Translations under genes and position numbers: made by a program
Assembly (NCBI GenBank): GCA_902789415.1
Contig: CADAOD010000015.1
Coordinates: 62,001-126,000 of the forward strand
DNA from: an uncultured Prevotellaceae bacterium
GTDB lineage: Bacteria > Bacteroidota > Bacteroidia > Bacteroidales > Bacteroidaceae
Length of the DNA stretch: 64,000 nt
Reading direction: 5' to 3'
The notes under the pieces: generated by a model
The model's input: the letters and a program-made list of their open reading frames with translations, nothing else
Databases searched by the model: none
What the model was told of the DNA's origin: nothing
In this document: piece by piece, positions 44,811 to 54,558 of the stretch
How the letters are laid out: the number at the start of each line of letters is the position of its first letter
How positions within the stretch are numbered: the stretch's first letter is position 1

Positions 44811-45236
44811 ATGAAAACAAAACAACTTTCAATTTTCCTTGAGAACAAGTCAGGCCGCCTGACTGAGGTGACCGAAGTGCTTGGTGCTGCCGGCATCAAC
44901 CTTTCGGCCATGAGTATTGCCGATAACAGCGACTTTGGTATTCTGCGTTGCATTGTTTCCGATCCCGACAAGGCCTATCAGGTACTGAAGGAGGCACATT
45001 TTGCCGTGAAGATTACTGATGTTATCGGATTTGTATGCCCCAACACCAGCGGTTCGCTGGCCATCGTGCTGAAGCACCTCTCAGAAAACGGTGTTTTCAT
45101 CGAGTACATGTATTCGTTTGCTAATGGCGATGTGGCCACTGTGGTAATTCGACCCACCGATTTGGATGCCTGCGAGAAGATACTTTCGGACAAAAAAGTG
45201 GAGCTGATGGCCGCAAACGACCTCTATCAGCTATAA
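44811..45236 (+). CDS. tandem ACT-domain protein
   Basis: 141 residues with two ACT folds: QLSIFLENKSGRLTEVTEVL and then GSLAIVLKHLSENGVFIEYM, with no catalytic domain. ACT domains bind amino acids. Co-transcribed with paaK (12-bp gap), it probably senses an aromatic amino acid to modulate the ligase or its pathway; this is by context. Confidence 0.88.
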   Translation: MKTKQLSIFLENKSGRLTEVTEVLGAAGINLSAMSIADNSDFGILRCIVSDPDKAYQVLKEAHFAVKITDVIGFVCPNTSGSLAIVLKHLSENGVFIEYMYSFANGDVATVVIRPTDLDACEKILSDKKVELMAANDLYQL

Positions 45237-45244
45237 ATTTACAA

Positions 45245-45281
45245 GAAACTGCAAGATTTTCGCCCGAAAATTTTGCAGTTT
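45245..45281 (+). terminator. terminator of paaK-ACT
   Basis: Long imperfect hairpin GAAACTGCAAGATTTTCG ... GAAAATTTTGCAGTTTC followed by AATTTTTCTTTG. Its right arm contains the TTTG -33 box of the tRNA-Val promoter. Confidence 0.75.
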
Positions 45282-45302
45282 CAATTTTTCTTTGTACCTT
45301 TG
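45272..45302 (+). promoter_or_regulatory. promoter of tRNA-Val
   Basis: TTTG at 45272-45275, a 19-bp spacer and TACCTTTG at 45295-45302. The sequence GTACCTTTGCACCCGCAAA is identical upstream of tRNA-Gln at 61.9 kb. Confidence 0.75.
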
Positions 45303-45322
45303 CACCCGCAAACAACAAACAA

Positions 45323-45397
45323 GGGCGTTTAGCTCAGCTGGTTTAGAGCATCTGCCTTACAAGCAGAGGGTCGGCGGTTCGAATCCGTCAACGCCCA
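45323..45397 (+). tRNA. tRNA-Val (anticodon TAC)
   Basis: 75 nt. Acceptor stem GGGCGTT/AACGCCC with discriminator A, D-arm AGCTCAGCTGGTTTAGAGC, anticodon stem TCTGC/GCAGA with loop CTTACAA, TPsiC arm GGTTCGAATCC. CCA is not encoded. It reads GUN Val codons. Confidence 0.96.
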
Positions 45398-45504
45398 CAA
45401 CACAAAAAATCCGCTTTCCGCAGCCGATGAGGTTGCGGTTTTGGGTTAAGAAAGGATATAGAACGTTTAGAAATTATCGATAATTACAGGAATTAATTTA
45501 AAAC

Positions 45505-46851
45505 ATGGATTTAAGTTTATTGACAGCCATCTCGCCTATTGATGGCCGTTACAGAAGTAAGACCGAACCATTGGCAGAATACTTTTCAGAGTATGCCTTG
45601 ATACGTTACAGGGTACGCGTTGAAATAGAGTATTTTATTGCCTTGTGTGAATTGCCATTACCTCAACTTCAGGGTATCAACCACTCAACATTCGATCAAC
45701 TTCGTGACATCTACCGTAAGTTCACACCCGCTAATGCACAGCGTGTGAAGGACATTGAATCGATTACCAACCACGACGTTAAGGCCGTAGAGTACTTTAT
45801 CAAGGAGCAGCTCGACGCCATGGGTGGTTTCGAGAGTTACAAGGAGTTTATCCACTTCGGACTCACATCGCAGGACATTAACAACACCAGCGTACCTCTT
45901 TCTATTAAAGAGGCTCTGGAGCAGGTTTACTATCCTATGATTGAGGAGCTGATTGAGCAGCTGCACGATTATGCCGAGCAGTGGAAGAACATTCCTATGC
46001 TGGCCAAGACCCACGGACAGCCTGCATCGCCTACCCGTCTGGGCAAGGAGGTGATGGTTTACGTGTACCGCTTGGAAGAGCAGCTGCGCGGTCTGAAGGC
46101 TACCCCAATCACCGCCAAGTTCGGTGGTGCTACAGGTAACTACAATGCCCACCACGTGGCTTATCCACAGTACGACTGGCGTGAGTTTGGTAACACATTC
46201 GTTAGCGAGAAGTTAGGTTTGGAGCGCGAGCAGTACACCACTCAGATTTCGAACTACGACTGGCTGGGTGCTATCTTCGACGCTATGCGTCGTATCAACA
46301 CCATCGTTATCGACTTGGATCGCGACTTCTGGATGTACATCTCTATGGACTACTTCAAGCAGAAGATCAAGAAGGGCGAGGTTGGTTCGAGTGCTATGCC
46401 ACATAAGGTGAACCCCATCGACTACGAGAACTCTGAGGGTAACCTGGGTATTGCCAACGCCATTCTGCAGTTCCTGGCAGCTAAGCTGCCCGTAAGCCGC
46501 TTGCAGCGCGACCTTACCGACTCTACAGTTCTGCGTAACGTAGGTGTACCTATGGGCCATGCTGTAATTGCATTCCAGAGCACACTGAAGGGCTTGCGCA
46601 AGCTTATCCTGAACGAGGAAAAGCTGCAGGAGGATCTCGACAACACATGGGCTGTAGTAGCCGAGGCTATCCAGACCATTCTGCGTCGTGAGGCCTACCC
46701 CAACCCATACGAGACCCTGAAGGCGCTGACTCGTACCAACGAGAAGCTGACTGGCGAAAAGATCAAGAACTTCATTGAGACACTCGAGGTGAGTGAGGAT
46801 GTAAAAGAAGAACTTCGTGCCATTACCCCATCAACCTATACAGGCATTTAA
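45505..46851 (+). CDS. purB: adenylosuccinate lyase
   Basis: 448 residues. It cleaves fumarate from adenylosuccinate and from SAICAR in purine synthesis. The fumarase/ASL superfamily signature GSSAMPHKVNPIDYEN (about residues 295-310), KTHGQPASPTRLGKE and HFGLTSQDINNT are conserved, as in bacterial PurB. No operon partner is evident; the pseudouridine synthase gene begins 53 bp after its stop. Confidence 0.97.
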   Translation: MDLSLLTAISPIDGRYRSKTEPLAEYFSEYALIRYRVRVEIEYFIALCELPLPQLQGINHSTFDQLRDIYRKFTPANAQRVKDIESITNHDVKAVEYFIKEQLDAMGGFESYKEFIHFGLTSQDINNTSVPLSIKEALEQVYYPMIEELIEQLHDYAEQWKNIPMLAKTHGQPASPTRLGKEVMVYVYRLEEQLRGLKATPITAKFGGATGNYNAHHVAYPQYDWREFGNTFVSEKLGLEREQYTTQISNYDWLGAIFDAMRRINTIVIDLDRDFWMYISMDYFKQKIKKGEVGSSAMPHKVNPIDYENSEGNLGIANAILQFLAAKLPVSRLQRDLTDSTVLRNVGVPMGHAVIAFQSTLKGLRKLILNEEKLQEDLDNTWAVVAEAIQTILRREAYPNPYETLKALTRTNEKLTGEKIKNFIETLEVSEDVKEELRAITPSTYTGI

Positions 46852-46904
46852 TTACACATTAGTATATTTATAGAAATTAGTAACATTTTAAAGAATAACA
46901 AGTC

Positions 46905-48254
46905 ATGGATTTCGAAAACAACGAGAAAAAACAGGAAGAGACTGCACAGGACGGATATCAGAAGGAGTATCGTCCAGGTCGTTCACCACGTCCACGCATT
47001 CATACCGCTGCACGCCCAGTATATGAGCGTCCCAGCTATCGCAATAACAACGACGAAGGCGAGTTCCGCCCAGAGGGATTCGGCGCAGGTTTGCAGAGCA
47101 ATGCACCTCAGCGTCCTCAGGGAGGCTATCGCCCACGTAACAACTACAATAACGATGGTGGCTACGGCCAGCAGCGTCAGGGTGGTTACGGCCAGCGCCC
47201 ACAGGGTGGCTACGGTCGTCCTCAGCAGGGTGGTTACGGTCGTCCACAGCAGGGTGGCTATGGCCAGCGTCCACAGGGTGGCGGTTATGGCCAGCGTCCT
47301 CAGCAGGGCGGTTACGGCCAGCGCCAGCAGGGCGGTTACGGTCGTCCACAGCAGGGTGGTTACGGTCGTCCTCAGCAGGGTGGCTACGGTCGTCCTCAGC
47401 AGGGTGGCTATGGCAAGCCTTACGGAGCAGCTCCTTACAAGAAGGGTCCACGTCAGCGTACAGCCGACTACGATCCAAATGCAAAGTACTCAATGAAGAA
47501 GCGTATTGAGTACAAGGAGATTAACTACGATCCAAACGAGCCACTGCGTTTGAACAAGTACCTGGCTAATGCCGGTGTTTGCAGCCGTCGCGAGGCCGAT
47601 GAGTTCATCCAGGCTGGTGTTGTATCGGTTAACGGCGAGATTGTAACCGAGCTGGGAACAAAGATTCTGCGTACCGATGTAGTTAAGTTCCACGATCAGC
47701 CCGTAACCATCGAGAAGAAGGTTTACGTACTGCTCAACAAGCCAAAGGATTACGTTACTACCAGCGATGATCCACAGCAGCGTAAGACCGTTATGGACCT
47801 GGTTAAGAACGCTTGTCCTGAGCGCATCTACCCTGTAGGTCGTCTCGACCGCAACACAACTGGTGTGCTGCTGCTCACCAACGATGGCGATCTGGCTTCG
47901 AAGCTTACACATCCTAAGTACCTGAAGAAGAAGATTTATCACGTATATCTGGATAAGAACGTAACAGCTCACGACCTGGCTCAGATTGCCGAGGGTATCC
48001 AGCTGGAGGACGGCGAGATTAAGGCCGACGACGTTCAGTATGCACATCCTACCGACAAGAAGCAGGTTGGCATCGAGATTCACTCAGGTAAGAACCGTAT
48101 CGTTCGCCGTATCTTCGAGAGCCTGGGCTACCGCGTTCAGAAGCTCGACCGCGTACAGTTCGCTGGTTTGACCAAGAAGAACCTGAAGCGTGGCGACTGG
48201 CGCTACCTGACCGAGGAGGAGGTTGACCGCCTGCGTATGGGTGCTTACGAGTAA
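46905..48254 (+). CDS. rRNA pseudouridine synthase (RluB/RsuA family) with Gly-rich N-terminal tail
   Basis: 449 residues. The first ~190 are a low-complexity tail made of repeated GGYGRPQQ / GGYGQRPQ units (DNA about 47155-47420). Then an S4 RNA-binding domain (LNKYLANAGVCSRREADEFI) and the catalytic domain with GRLDRNTTGVLLLTNDGD (catalytic Asp at about residue 314), and KKKIYHVYLDK. It isomerises a uridine in 23S or 16S rRNA; the exact site cannot be told. The Gly/Tyr/Gln/Arg tail is typical of Bacteroidota RNA-binding proteins and may aid RNA contact or condensation. A heptad repeat leads to asnS. Confidence 0.9.
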   Translation: MDFENNEKKQEETAQDGYQKEYRPGRSPRPRIHTAARPVYERPSYRNNNDEGEFRPEGFGAGLQSNAPQRPQGGYRPRNNYNNDGGYGQQRQGGYGQRPQGGYGRPQQGGYGRPQQGGYGQRPQGGGYGQRPQQGGYGQRQQGGYGRPQQGGYGRPQQGGYGRPQQGGYGKPYGAAPYKKGPRQRTADYDPNAKYSMKKRIEYKEINYDPNEPLRLNKYLANAGVCSRREADEFIQAGVVSVNGEIVTELGTKILRTDVVKFHDQPVTIEKKVYVLLNKPKDYVTTSDDPQQRKTVMDLVKNACPERIYPVGRLDRNTTGVLLLTNDGDLASKLTHPKYLKKKIYHVYLDKNVTAHDLAQIAEGIQLEDGEIKADDVQYAHPTDKKQVGIEIHSGKNRIVRRIFESLGYRVQKLDRVQFAGLTKKNLKRGDWRYLTEEEVDRLRMGAYE

Positions 48255-48281
48255 AGTTCAATGTTCAAAGATCAAAGTTCA
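48254..48281. repeat. heptad repeat tract (AAGTTCA family)
   Basis: AAGTTCA/ATGTTCA/AAGATCA/AAGTTCA immediately before the asnS ATG at 48282. It also creates an in-frame ATG at 48261, which I do not regard as the start. Confidence 0.85.
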
Positions 48282-49721
48282 ATGAAACGTACAAAGATTA
48301 TTGATGTGCTGAAGAGCACTGAATATGGCAAGGAGGTTTGCGTAAAGGGTTGGGTGCGCACGCACCGCAGCTCTAAGGCAGTTGACTTCATTGCCCTCAA
48401 CGACGGTTCTACCATCAAGAATGTGCAGATTGTTGTTGATCCTACTAAGTTCGACGAGCAGGTATTGAAGGATATCACCACAGGTGCCTGCATCAGCGCC
48501 GAGGGTGTGCTGGTAGAGAGTCAGGGTGCCGGTCAGAGCAGCGAAATCCAGGCTACCAAGCTTGAGGTTTACGGTCTGTGCGGCAACGACTACCCCATGC
48601 AGAAGAAGGGTCAGAGTTTCGAGGTAATGCGTAAGAACGCTCACATGCGTCTGCGTACCAATACCTTCGGAGCTGTGATGCGCATCCGCCACAATATGGC
48701 AATGGCCATCCACACTTACTTCCACGAGCATGGATTCTTCTACTTCCACACTCCACTCATCACAGCCAGCGACTGTGAGGGCGCAGGTAACATGTTCCAG
48801 GTAACTACCAAGAACCTGTACGACCTGAAGAAGGACGAGAACGGCAAGATTATCTACGACGATGATTTCTTTGGCGAGCAGACTTCGCTGACTGTATCTG
48901 GTCAGCTGGAGGGTGAGTTGGGTGCTACCGCACTGGGTTCAATCTACACCTTCGGTCCTACTTTCCGCGCCGAGAACAGTAATACCCCACGCCACTTGGC
49001 CGAGTTCTGGATGGTTGAGCCTGAGGTTGCGTTCCTGGATCAGGAAGAGCTGATGGACCTTGAAGAGGACTTCATCAAGTACTGCGTACGTTGGGCTCTC
49101 GACAACTGTAAGGACGATCTGGAGTTCCTGAACAAGATGATTGATAAGACCCTGATTGAGCGTCTGGAGGGTGTATTGAAGGAGACCTTCGTTCGCCTGC
49201 CTTACACCGAGGGTATCAACATCCTGCAGGAGGCTATCAAGAACGGTAAGAAGTTTGAGTTCCCCTGCAACTGGGGCGACGACCTGGCCAGCGAGCACGA
49301 GCGCTACCTGGTTGAGGAGCACTTCAAGAAGCCTGTTATCATGACCGACTACCCACGTGCATTCAAGTCGTTCTACATGAAGCAGAACCAGGATACTGCC
49401 GATGGCGGTTCAGTAGGTTACAAGGGCGCTGTTGCCCCTGGTCCTACCATGCAGGGTACCGATGTACTCTTCCCACAGATTGGTGAGATTATCGGTGGTA
49501 GTGTTCGTGAAGAGAGCTACGACAAGTTGATGGGCGAGATTAATCGCCGCCAGATGGACCAGACCCACCTTTGGTGGTACATCGACACCCGCAAGTGGGG
49601 TTCATGCCCTCACGCAGGTTTCGGTCTTGGTTTCGAGCGTCTTATCCTGTTCGTAACAGGTATGCAGAACATTCGCGACGTGATTCCTTTCCCACGTACT
49701 CCGAAATCAGCAGAGTTCTAA
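48282..49721 (+). CDS. asnS: asparaginyl-tRNA synthetase
   Basis: 479 residues from [20 protein letters not shown]. Class IIb synthetase: an OB-fold anticodon-binding domain ([20 protein letters not shown]) is followed by the catalytic core with motif 2 [20 protein letters not shown] and motif 3 [13 protein letters not shown]. It charges tRNA-Asn directly. An in-frame ATG seven codons upstream lies inside a heptad repeat and would only add repeat-encoded residues. Confidence 0.96.
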   Translation: MKRTKIIDVLKSTEYGKEVCVKGWVRTHRSSKAVDFIALNDGSTIKNVQIVVDPTKFDEQVLKDITTGACISAEGVLVESQGAGQSSEIQATKLEVYGLCGNDYPMQKKGQSFEVMRKNAHMRLRTNTFGAVMRIRHNMAMAIHTYFHEHGFFYFHTPLITASDCEGAGNMFQVTTKNLYDLKKDENGKIIYDDDFFGEQTSLTVSGQLEGELGATALGSIYTFGPTFRAENSNTPRHLAEFWMVEPEVAFLDQEELMDLEEDFIKYCVRWALDNCKDDLEFLNKMIDKTLIERLEGVLKETFVRLPYTEGINILQEAIKNGKKFEFPCNWGDDLASEHERYLVEEHFKKPVIMTDYPRAFKSFYMKQNQDTADGGSVGYKGAVAPGPTMQGTDVLFPQIGEIIGGSVREESYDKLMGEINRRQMDQTHLWWYIDTRKWGSCPHAGFGLGFERLILFVTGMQNIRDVIPFPRTPKSAEF

Positions 49722-49730
49722 ATACACAAA

Positions 49731-49759
49731 AAAAGCCTCGCCAATCGGCGAGGTTTTTT
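49731..49759. terminator. bidirectional terminator after asnS
   Basis: CCTCGCC-AATC-GGCGAGG between an A run and a T run, separating convergent asnS and the CvfB-like gene. Confidence 0.85.
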
Positions 49760-49775
49760 ATTGAAATTATTTCTC

Positions 49776-50621
49776 TTACTTTACTAATCGGATACCATCC
49801 TCTTCGATGGTTATCAAGCGGCGTTTATAAAGGTCGCCGATAGCTTTCTTGTAGGCTTTCTTTGATACCTGAAAGCGGTCGTAAATCAACTCTGCAGGCG
49901 ACTTATCACCTAAGTTGCAATAGCCATCATTCTCGTAGAGGTAACGCAGAAGAGCCTCAGCAAAGTCGAGCGTTTGCTGTCTGCCTGTCTGCTGTAGCAC
50001 AATATCTATCTTACCATCCTGTCGCACGTGGTCCACGTACGCCTTCAGCTTCATACCGCTATGCAGGGATTGGAAAATCTGATTCTCGAAAATCAGACCT
50101 TGGAACTTATTATTCACAATAACCTTGAATCCAAGATCGGTCTTCTGCCACACCAAGATATCCACCTCGGCACCATGCTGCAACGATGGCAAATCGGTAA
50201 TAATAGGCGTGGTGAGATACTTCTCTACCTTAGCCGTTGCCATCAGGCGATAGCTATCCTCATCTACCTTAATATATACAATATGGCGCTGACCTTGCTC
50301 CATGCGCTTTTTCTGCTCACGGAAGGGACAGAAGATATCCTTCATCAAGCCCCAGTTAAGGAAGGCACCAAACTGGTTAACCCATGCCACCTCCAAACTT
50401 ACAAACTCGCCCACCTTGGCGTAAGGTGTTTCGGTAGTGGCCACAGGGCGCTCCTCCTGGTCGAGGTAGATAAACACAGTAACCTCGTTACCAATCTTCA
50501 TATCTTTAGTTACATAACGCTGTGGAAGCAGGATTTCGCCCTCTTCGCCACCATCGAGATAAAGTCCGAAGTCGACCGACTTCACGATTTTCAAGGTATT
50601 GTAATCTCCTAATTTTATCAT
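49776..50621 (-). CDS. CvfB-like S1 RNA-binding protein
   Basis: 281 residues beginning [20 protein letters not shown]. Several S1-like beta-barrel repeats ([60 protein letters not shown]) end in a winged helix ([20 protein letters not shown]), the CvfB arrangement. Such proteins bind RNA and affect virulence or stress gene expression in Gram-positive bacteria; the role here is unknown. It overlaps the end of lolD by 4 bp, so it is co-transcribed. Confidence 0.88.
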   Translation of the reverse strand: MIKLGDYNTLKIVKSVDFGLYLDGGEEGEILLPQRYVTKDMKIGNEVTVFIYLDQEERPVATTETPYAKVGEFVSLEVAWVNQFGAFLNWGLMKDIFCPFREQKKRMEQGQRHIVYIKVDEDSYRLMATAKVEKYLTTPIITDLPSLQHGAEVDILVWQKTDLGFKVIVNNKFQGLIFENQIFQSLHSGMKLKAYVDHVRQDGKIDIVLQQTGRQQTLDFAEALLRYLYENDGYCNLGDKSPAELIYDRFQVSKKAYKKAIGDLYKRRLITIEEDGIRLVK

Positions 50622-51301
50622 ATTTCCTCTGTTATTTCAATGTTTTCCGTAGGCAATATCAAACCATCTTTCAAGTGGATAGTGCGATCAGTGATCGAGG
50701 CGAGCCCTTCGTCGTGAGTCACAATCACGAAGGTTTGACCAAACTTATCACGAAGGTCGAAGAACAGCTGGTGTAGTTCTTCCTTGTTCTTGGTGTCGAG
50801 CGAGCCCGATGGCTCGTCAGCCAAAATCACAGCAGGATTGTTTACCAATGCACGCGCCACAGCTACACGCTGCTTTTCGCCACCCGACAGTTCGTTGGGT
50901 TTGTGTGTAGCGCGATCAGCCAGGCCCATAAACTCGAGCAGCTCTTTAGCACGCTGCTTGGCCTTGCTCTGCGATGTACCAGCAATATAGGCTGGTATCA
51001 TGATATTCTCGATAGCGGTAAACTCGGGCAACAGCTGATGGAACTGGAACACAAAGCCCAGATGGCGGTTGCGGAAATCAGCCAGATGCTTGGCTGAAAG
51101 CGTGGTGGTGTCGACACCATCTACCACAACACTACCCGTATCAGGACGGTCGAGTGTACCGATAATCTGCAACAACGTGGTTTTACCAGCGCCGCTGGGA
51201 CCCACAATGCTCACCACCTCGCCTTTGTTAATATGGAGGTCGATGCCTTTCAGCACCTGTAACGAGCCAAAGCTCTTGGTTATATTCTTTATATCAATCA
51301 T
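50618..51301 (-). CDS. lolD: LolD-type ABC transporter ATP-binding protein
   Basis: 227 residues. Walker [11 protein letters not shown]-loop [13 protein letters not shown] signature [15 protein letters not shown], Walker [11 protein letters not shown]-loop THD. The [20 protein letters not shown] pattern is characteristic of the LolD/MacB subgroup that drives lipoprotein release from the inner membrane. The permease LolCE is not nearby. Preceded by a heptad tract and the antiporter gene. Confidence 0.88.
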   Translation of the reverse strand: MIDIKNITKSFGSLQVLKGIDLHINKGEVVSIVGPSGAGKTTLLQIIGTLDRPDTGSVVVDGVDTTTLSAKHLADFRNRHLGFVFQFHQLLPEFTAIENIMIPAYIAGTSQSKAKQRAKELLEFMGLADRATHKPNELSGGEKQRVAVARALVNNPAVILADEPSGSLDTKNKEELHQLFFDLRDKFGQTFVIVTHDEGLASITDRTIHLKDGLILPTENIEITEEI

Positions 51302-51303
51302 CT

Positions 51304-51331
51304 CTTAATTCTAAAATCTTAATTCTTAATT
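51304..51331. repeat. heptad repeat tract (AATTAAG family)
   Basis: Minus strand: AATTAAG/AATTAAG/ATTTTAG/AATTAAG. It contains the antiporter stop codon and ends 2 bp before the lolD ATG. Confidence 0.85.
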
Positions 51332-53454
51332 CTCTTCTCATGTATCCAACGCAGGATAGTATCGTAGATACTCTTCTCCTCGTGGTGCTGAGCCTCAGTA
51401 AAGCTCATACGTTCATCCTTAGTATCACCATGCTGATCGGGGAAGATAATCATAAGGTTCTTACCCGAGAAGTGCTTCTGCAACTCATCAGGCAGTCGCT
51501 CCAACGCTGTTTTATACGAGATAGTACCCTTACGGGCTGTTACTACCACAAAAAGATGGTCGTCGGCAATACCCGCAGCCAACTGAGGCAGCTCGTTCCA
51601 ATGGGCCATATAGGTATACTCGGCGCGCACATTGGGATGGCGATTGTTGATATACTCCTTGATGAGTGCCAGACTCTCATTGCGACCATGGAACTGAATG
51701 CGGCAATCCAACTGACCAGCCAATCTACTCAACCTTTCGAGCCAACGATGGAAACCGGGTTCGAACTCTGCTCGCGAAGGCACAGCCACTCGGATACGGC
51801 GCAGTGTGCTCATGGGCTGAACGAAACGTACCAGCAGAATCTGACGGTTTAAACCGTTGTATAGACTCTGAATAAACTCTCCCCAGAACCTGGGGTTGAT
51901 ATCGGTATGCACGTGCATACCCATCACAATCTCAGAGCAGCCAAACTCACGGAAGGCGTGCTTAATACCATTGGCGATATTGGTAGCCAGGCGCACCTGC
52001 GTTTGCACTTTTACCTCGCTGGCACTGGCTGTTTGCTGCAGTAGCTCCAACAATCTGATACCCTCTTCGCGAGCAGCATTGCTACGCTCATCGTCGTAAA
52101 CTACATTCAGCGCCACCAAGTCGCGGTTCAGGCGCTGGTTGCGCATAAACATCGACATGTACAGCAAATGTGGTGCAATCTCGGGATATTTTACGCACAA
52201 CAAAATCTTCTCGTCATCGTCCTTCGTATCATTTTGCTCGTTCCACTTGCCTCGTTCCTCTATCACTATCTTCTTGGCGGCATGCTCGGTCATCATAGTA
52301 CTGATAATACAGGTAAACAGTATCATCATAATGATACCATTCAACATATCATCGCTCACCAGATACTCGCCGGGAGCAACCTCTAAGCGGATACCCACCA
52401 TCACCATAGCGATGGCACCTGCTGCATGGGCCGAGGTAAGTCCAAACATCATATGACCATCGGCTTTCGACAAGCGGAACAGCAGACTACAGATATAAGC
52501 AGCTACAGCTTTACCAAAGGTTCCAAAGAATACGATGAGCACCACAATCCACACCATATCTACACTCGAGAACAGTGTGCCCAGATTGATGAGCATGCCC
52601 ACGCCAATCAGAAAATAAGGAATGAACAGCGCGTTACCGATAAACTCGATGCGATTCATGAGTGGCGACACGCGTGGTATATACCTATTTAGTATAAGAC
52701 CCGAATAGAATGCTCCAAACACACCCTCGATACCAATGAGCGACGAAAGTGCTGCACTCAGGAACATCACAGCCATCACAAACGTGTACTGCATCACAGC
52801 ATCGCTGTATCGGCGCAGGAAGTAGCGTGTCATCTTAGGTATCAGTATCACGCTACCCACACAGAAGGCTGCAAACTTTACCACAAACAGCACCCAGAAC
52901 AGCCAACCGCTATCCTTACTGAACGAGCCCGAAATGGCTGCCAGCATGACCAGTGCCAGGAATAGCGATATCATAGACGAGCCCACGCTGAGTGCCACAC
53001 TCTGGTGTTTCTGCAAACCATATCGTCCCACAATAGGATAAGCTATCAGCGTGTTCGACGCCATGATACAGCCTAACAGGAACGAGGCAGCTGGCGAGTA
53101 GTCGAGTATAGTTATCGACATCACGTAGGTAAGTATCAACGGCACAAAGCATGTTAACAATCCGAACAGCAGGAAACGGCGCGAGTGTTTCTTCACACCC
53201 TCCATATCCATCTCCAGTCCGGCCAGGAACATGATGTAGTAAAGACCTACACGTCCGAAGAGTTCAAACGAGTTGTCGCGTACCAGAATATTAAAACCAT
53301 ATTGCCCGATGGCGATACCAGCCAGCACCATGCCGATGATATGCGGAATTCTGAGTTTACTCATAACGATAGGAGCAAACAAAATGATTATCAGCACCAC
53401 AAAAAAGATAAAAGTTGGGTCTGTAATCGGCAAATATGATAATAATACTGTCAT
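51319..53454 (-). CDS. cation:proton antiporter (CPA2 type) with C-terminal USP-like region
   Basis: About 711 residues from MTVLLSYLPITDPTFIFFVV. Twelve or so membrane segments of the CPA2/KefB-like fold include GVFGAFYSGLILNRYIPRVS and GLTSAHAAGAIAMVMVG. A soluble C-terminal half (from about residue 430) with ILLCVKYPEIAPHLLYMSMF resembles a universal-stress-protein domain. It exchanges Na+ or K+ for H+. The ATG at 53454 is chosen because it follows the TACCTTTG -7 box by 8 nt; ATGs further upstream are upstream of or within that promoter. It shares its promoter region with asd, divergently. Confidence 0.88.
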   Translation of the reverse strand: MTVLLSYLPITDPTFIFFVVLIIILFAPIVMSKLRIPHIIGMVLAGIAIGQYGFNILVRDNSFELFGRVGLYYIMFLAGLEMDMEGVKKHSRRFLLFGLLTCFVPLILTYVMSITILDYSPAASFLLGCIMASNTLIAYPIVGRYGLQKHQSVALSVGSSMISLFLALVMLAAISGSFSKDSGWLFWVLFVVKFAAFCVGSVILIPKMTRYFLRRYSDAVMQYTFVMAVMFLSAALSSLIGIEGVFGAFYSGLILNRYIPRVSPLMNRIEFIGNALFIPYFLIGVGMLINLGTLFSSVDMVWIVVLIVFFGTFGKAVAAYICSLLFRLSKADGHMMFGLTSAHAAGAIAMVMVGIRLEVAPGEYLVSDDMLNGIIMMILFTCIISTMMTEHAAKKIVIEERGKWNEQNDTKDDDEKILLCVKYPEIAPHLLYMSMFMRNQRLNRDLVALNVVYDDERSNAAREEGIRLLELLQQTASASEVKVQTQVRLATNIANGIKHAFREFGCSEIVMGMHVHTDINPRFWGEFIQSLYNGLNRQILLVRFVQPMSTLRRIRVAVPSRAEFEPGFHRWLERLSRLAGQLDCRIQFHGRNESLALIKEYINNRHPNVRAEYTYMAHWNELPQLAAGIADDHLFVVVTARKGTISYKTALERLPDELQKHFSGKNLMIIFPDQHGDTKDERMSFTEAQHHEEKSIYDTILRWIHEKRIKN

Positions 53455-53462
53455 TTTGGCTA

Positions 53463-53470
53463 CAAAGGTA
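53463..53470 (-). promoter_or_regulatory. -7 box (TACCTTTG) of the antiporter
   Basis: TACCTTTG on the minus strand, 8 nt before the antiporter ATG, so the leader would be only a few nucleotides. Confidence 0.6.
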
Positions 53471-53478
53471 CTCATTTT

Positions 53479-53510
53479 TTTGGTAAAATGAAAAAAAAAA
53501 CATAAATTTG
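53479..53510 (+). promoter_or_regulatory. promoter of asd
   Basis: TTTG at 53479-53482, a 20-bp spacer and TAAATTTG at 53503-53510, about 34 nt before the asd start. It overlaps the divergent antiporter region. Confidence 0.65.
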
Positions 53511-53544
53511 CGGCCAAATTGTAACCAGTTAAAGGATAAACAAG

Positions 53545-54558
53545 ATGAAAGTAGCAATTGTAGGTGCGAGTGGAGCCGTAGGACAAGAGTTTCTGCGCAT
53601 CCTCGCTGAGAGAAATTTCCCAATGGACGAACTGGTACTGTTTGGCTCAGAGCGCAGTGCCGGAACGAAGTACAATTTTAAAGGTAAGGAGATTGAGGTT
53701 AAACTGCTTCAGCACAACGACGATTTTAAGGATGTCGATATCGCCTTCACCTCGGCAGGTGCAGGTACCTCGAAGGAGTTTGCCGAGACCATCACCAAGT
53801 ATGGTGCTGTGATGATTGATAACTCGAGTGCATTCCGTATGGACGACGATGTGCCCTTGGTAGTACCCGAGTGCAACGCTGAGGATGCCCTGAACCGTCC
53901 TCGTGGTATCATCGCCAACCCAAACTGCACCACCATCATGATGGTAGTAGTTCTCCAGCCTCTGGAAAAGCTTTCTCATATAAAGCGCATCCATGTTGCT
54001 TCGTATCAGAGCGCCTCGGGTGCCGGTGCCGCCGCTATGGCCGAGCTGCAGCAGCAGTACAAGGAGATGGTAGAGGATGGTGAGGTTAAGACCGTAAAGA
54101 AGTTTGCCCACCAGCTGGCTTATAATGTGATTCCCCAGATTGATGTATTCCAGCCCAACGGCTACACCAAGGAGGAGATGAAGATGTTTAACGAGACACG
54201 TAAGATTATGCACACCGATGCCAAGTGCTCGGCCATGTGTGTACGTGTAAGTTCACTGCGCTCGCACTCAGAGAGTGTTTGGATTGAGACTGAGAAGCCC
54301 ATCAGCGTTGAGGAGGCTCAGAAGGCTATCGCCGCTGCTCCTGGTTGTACACTGAAGGACGATCCCGCTACACTTACCTACCCCATGCCTCTGGAAACTG
54401 CTGGCAAGGACGATGTTTACGTAGGACGTGTACGCAAGGATATCAGCGATGAGAACGGCTTGACTTTCTGGCTCAGTGGCGACCAGATTCGTAAGGGTGC
54501 TGCCCTGAATGCTGTTCAGATTGCAGAATACTTAGTAAAGGTAGGAAATGTTAAGTAA
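53545..54558 (+). CDS. asd: aspartate-semialdehyde dehydrogenase
   Basis: 337 residues. It reduces aspartyl phosphate to aspartate semialdehyde with NADPH, for Lys, Thr, Met and diaminopimelate. The N-terminal [10 protein letters not shown] nucleotide loop, active-site Cys in NPNCTTIMM (about residue 131), and the catalytic His in [11 protein letters not shown] are visible. Normal length. The following lipoprotein gene overlaps its stop by 11 bp. Confidence 0.96.
   Translation: MKVAIVGASGAVGQEFLRILAERNFPMDELVLFGSERSAGTKYNFKGKEIEVKLLQHNDDFKDVDIAFTSAGAGTSKEFAETITKYGAVMIDNSSAFRMDDDVPLVVPECNAEDALNRPRGIIANPNCTTIMMVVVLQPLEKLSHIKRIHVASYQSASGAGAAAMAELQQQYKEMVEDGEVKTVKKFAHQLAYNVIPQIDVFQPNGYTKEEMKMFNETRKIMHTDAKCSAMCVRVSSLRSHSESVWIETEKPISVEEAQKAIAAAPGCTLKDDPATLTYPMPLETAGKDDVYVGRVRKDISDENGLTFWLSGDQIRKGAALNAVQIAEYLVKVGNVK

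Noticed and set aside
46903-47493. Repeat-rich minus-strand frame and CRISPR-like periodicity near 47.2-47.4 kb
   Set aside because: The repeats are codons of the GGYGRPQQ tail of the pseudouridine synthase; there are no unique spacers and no cas genes.
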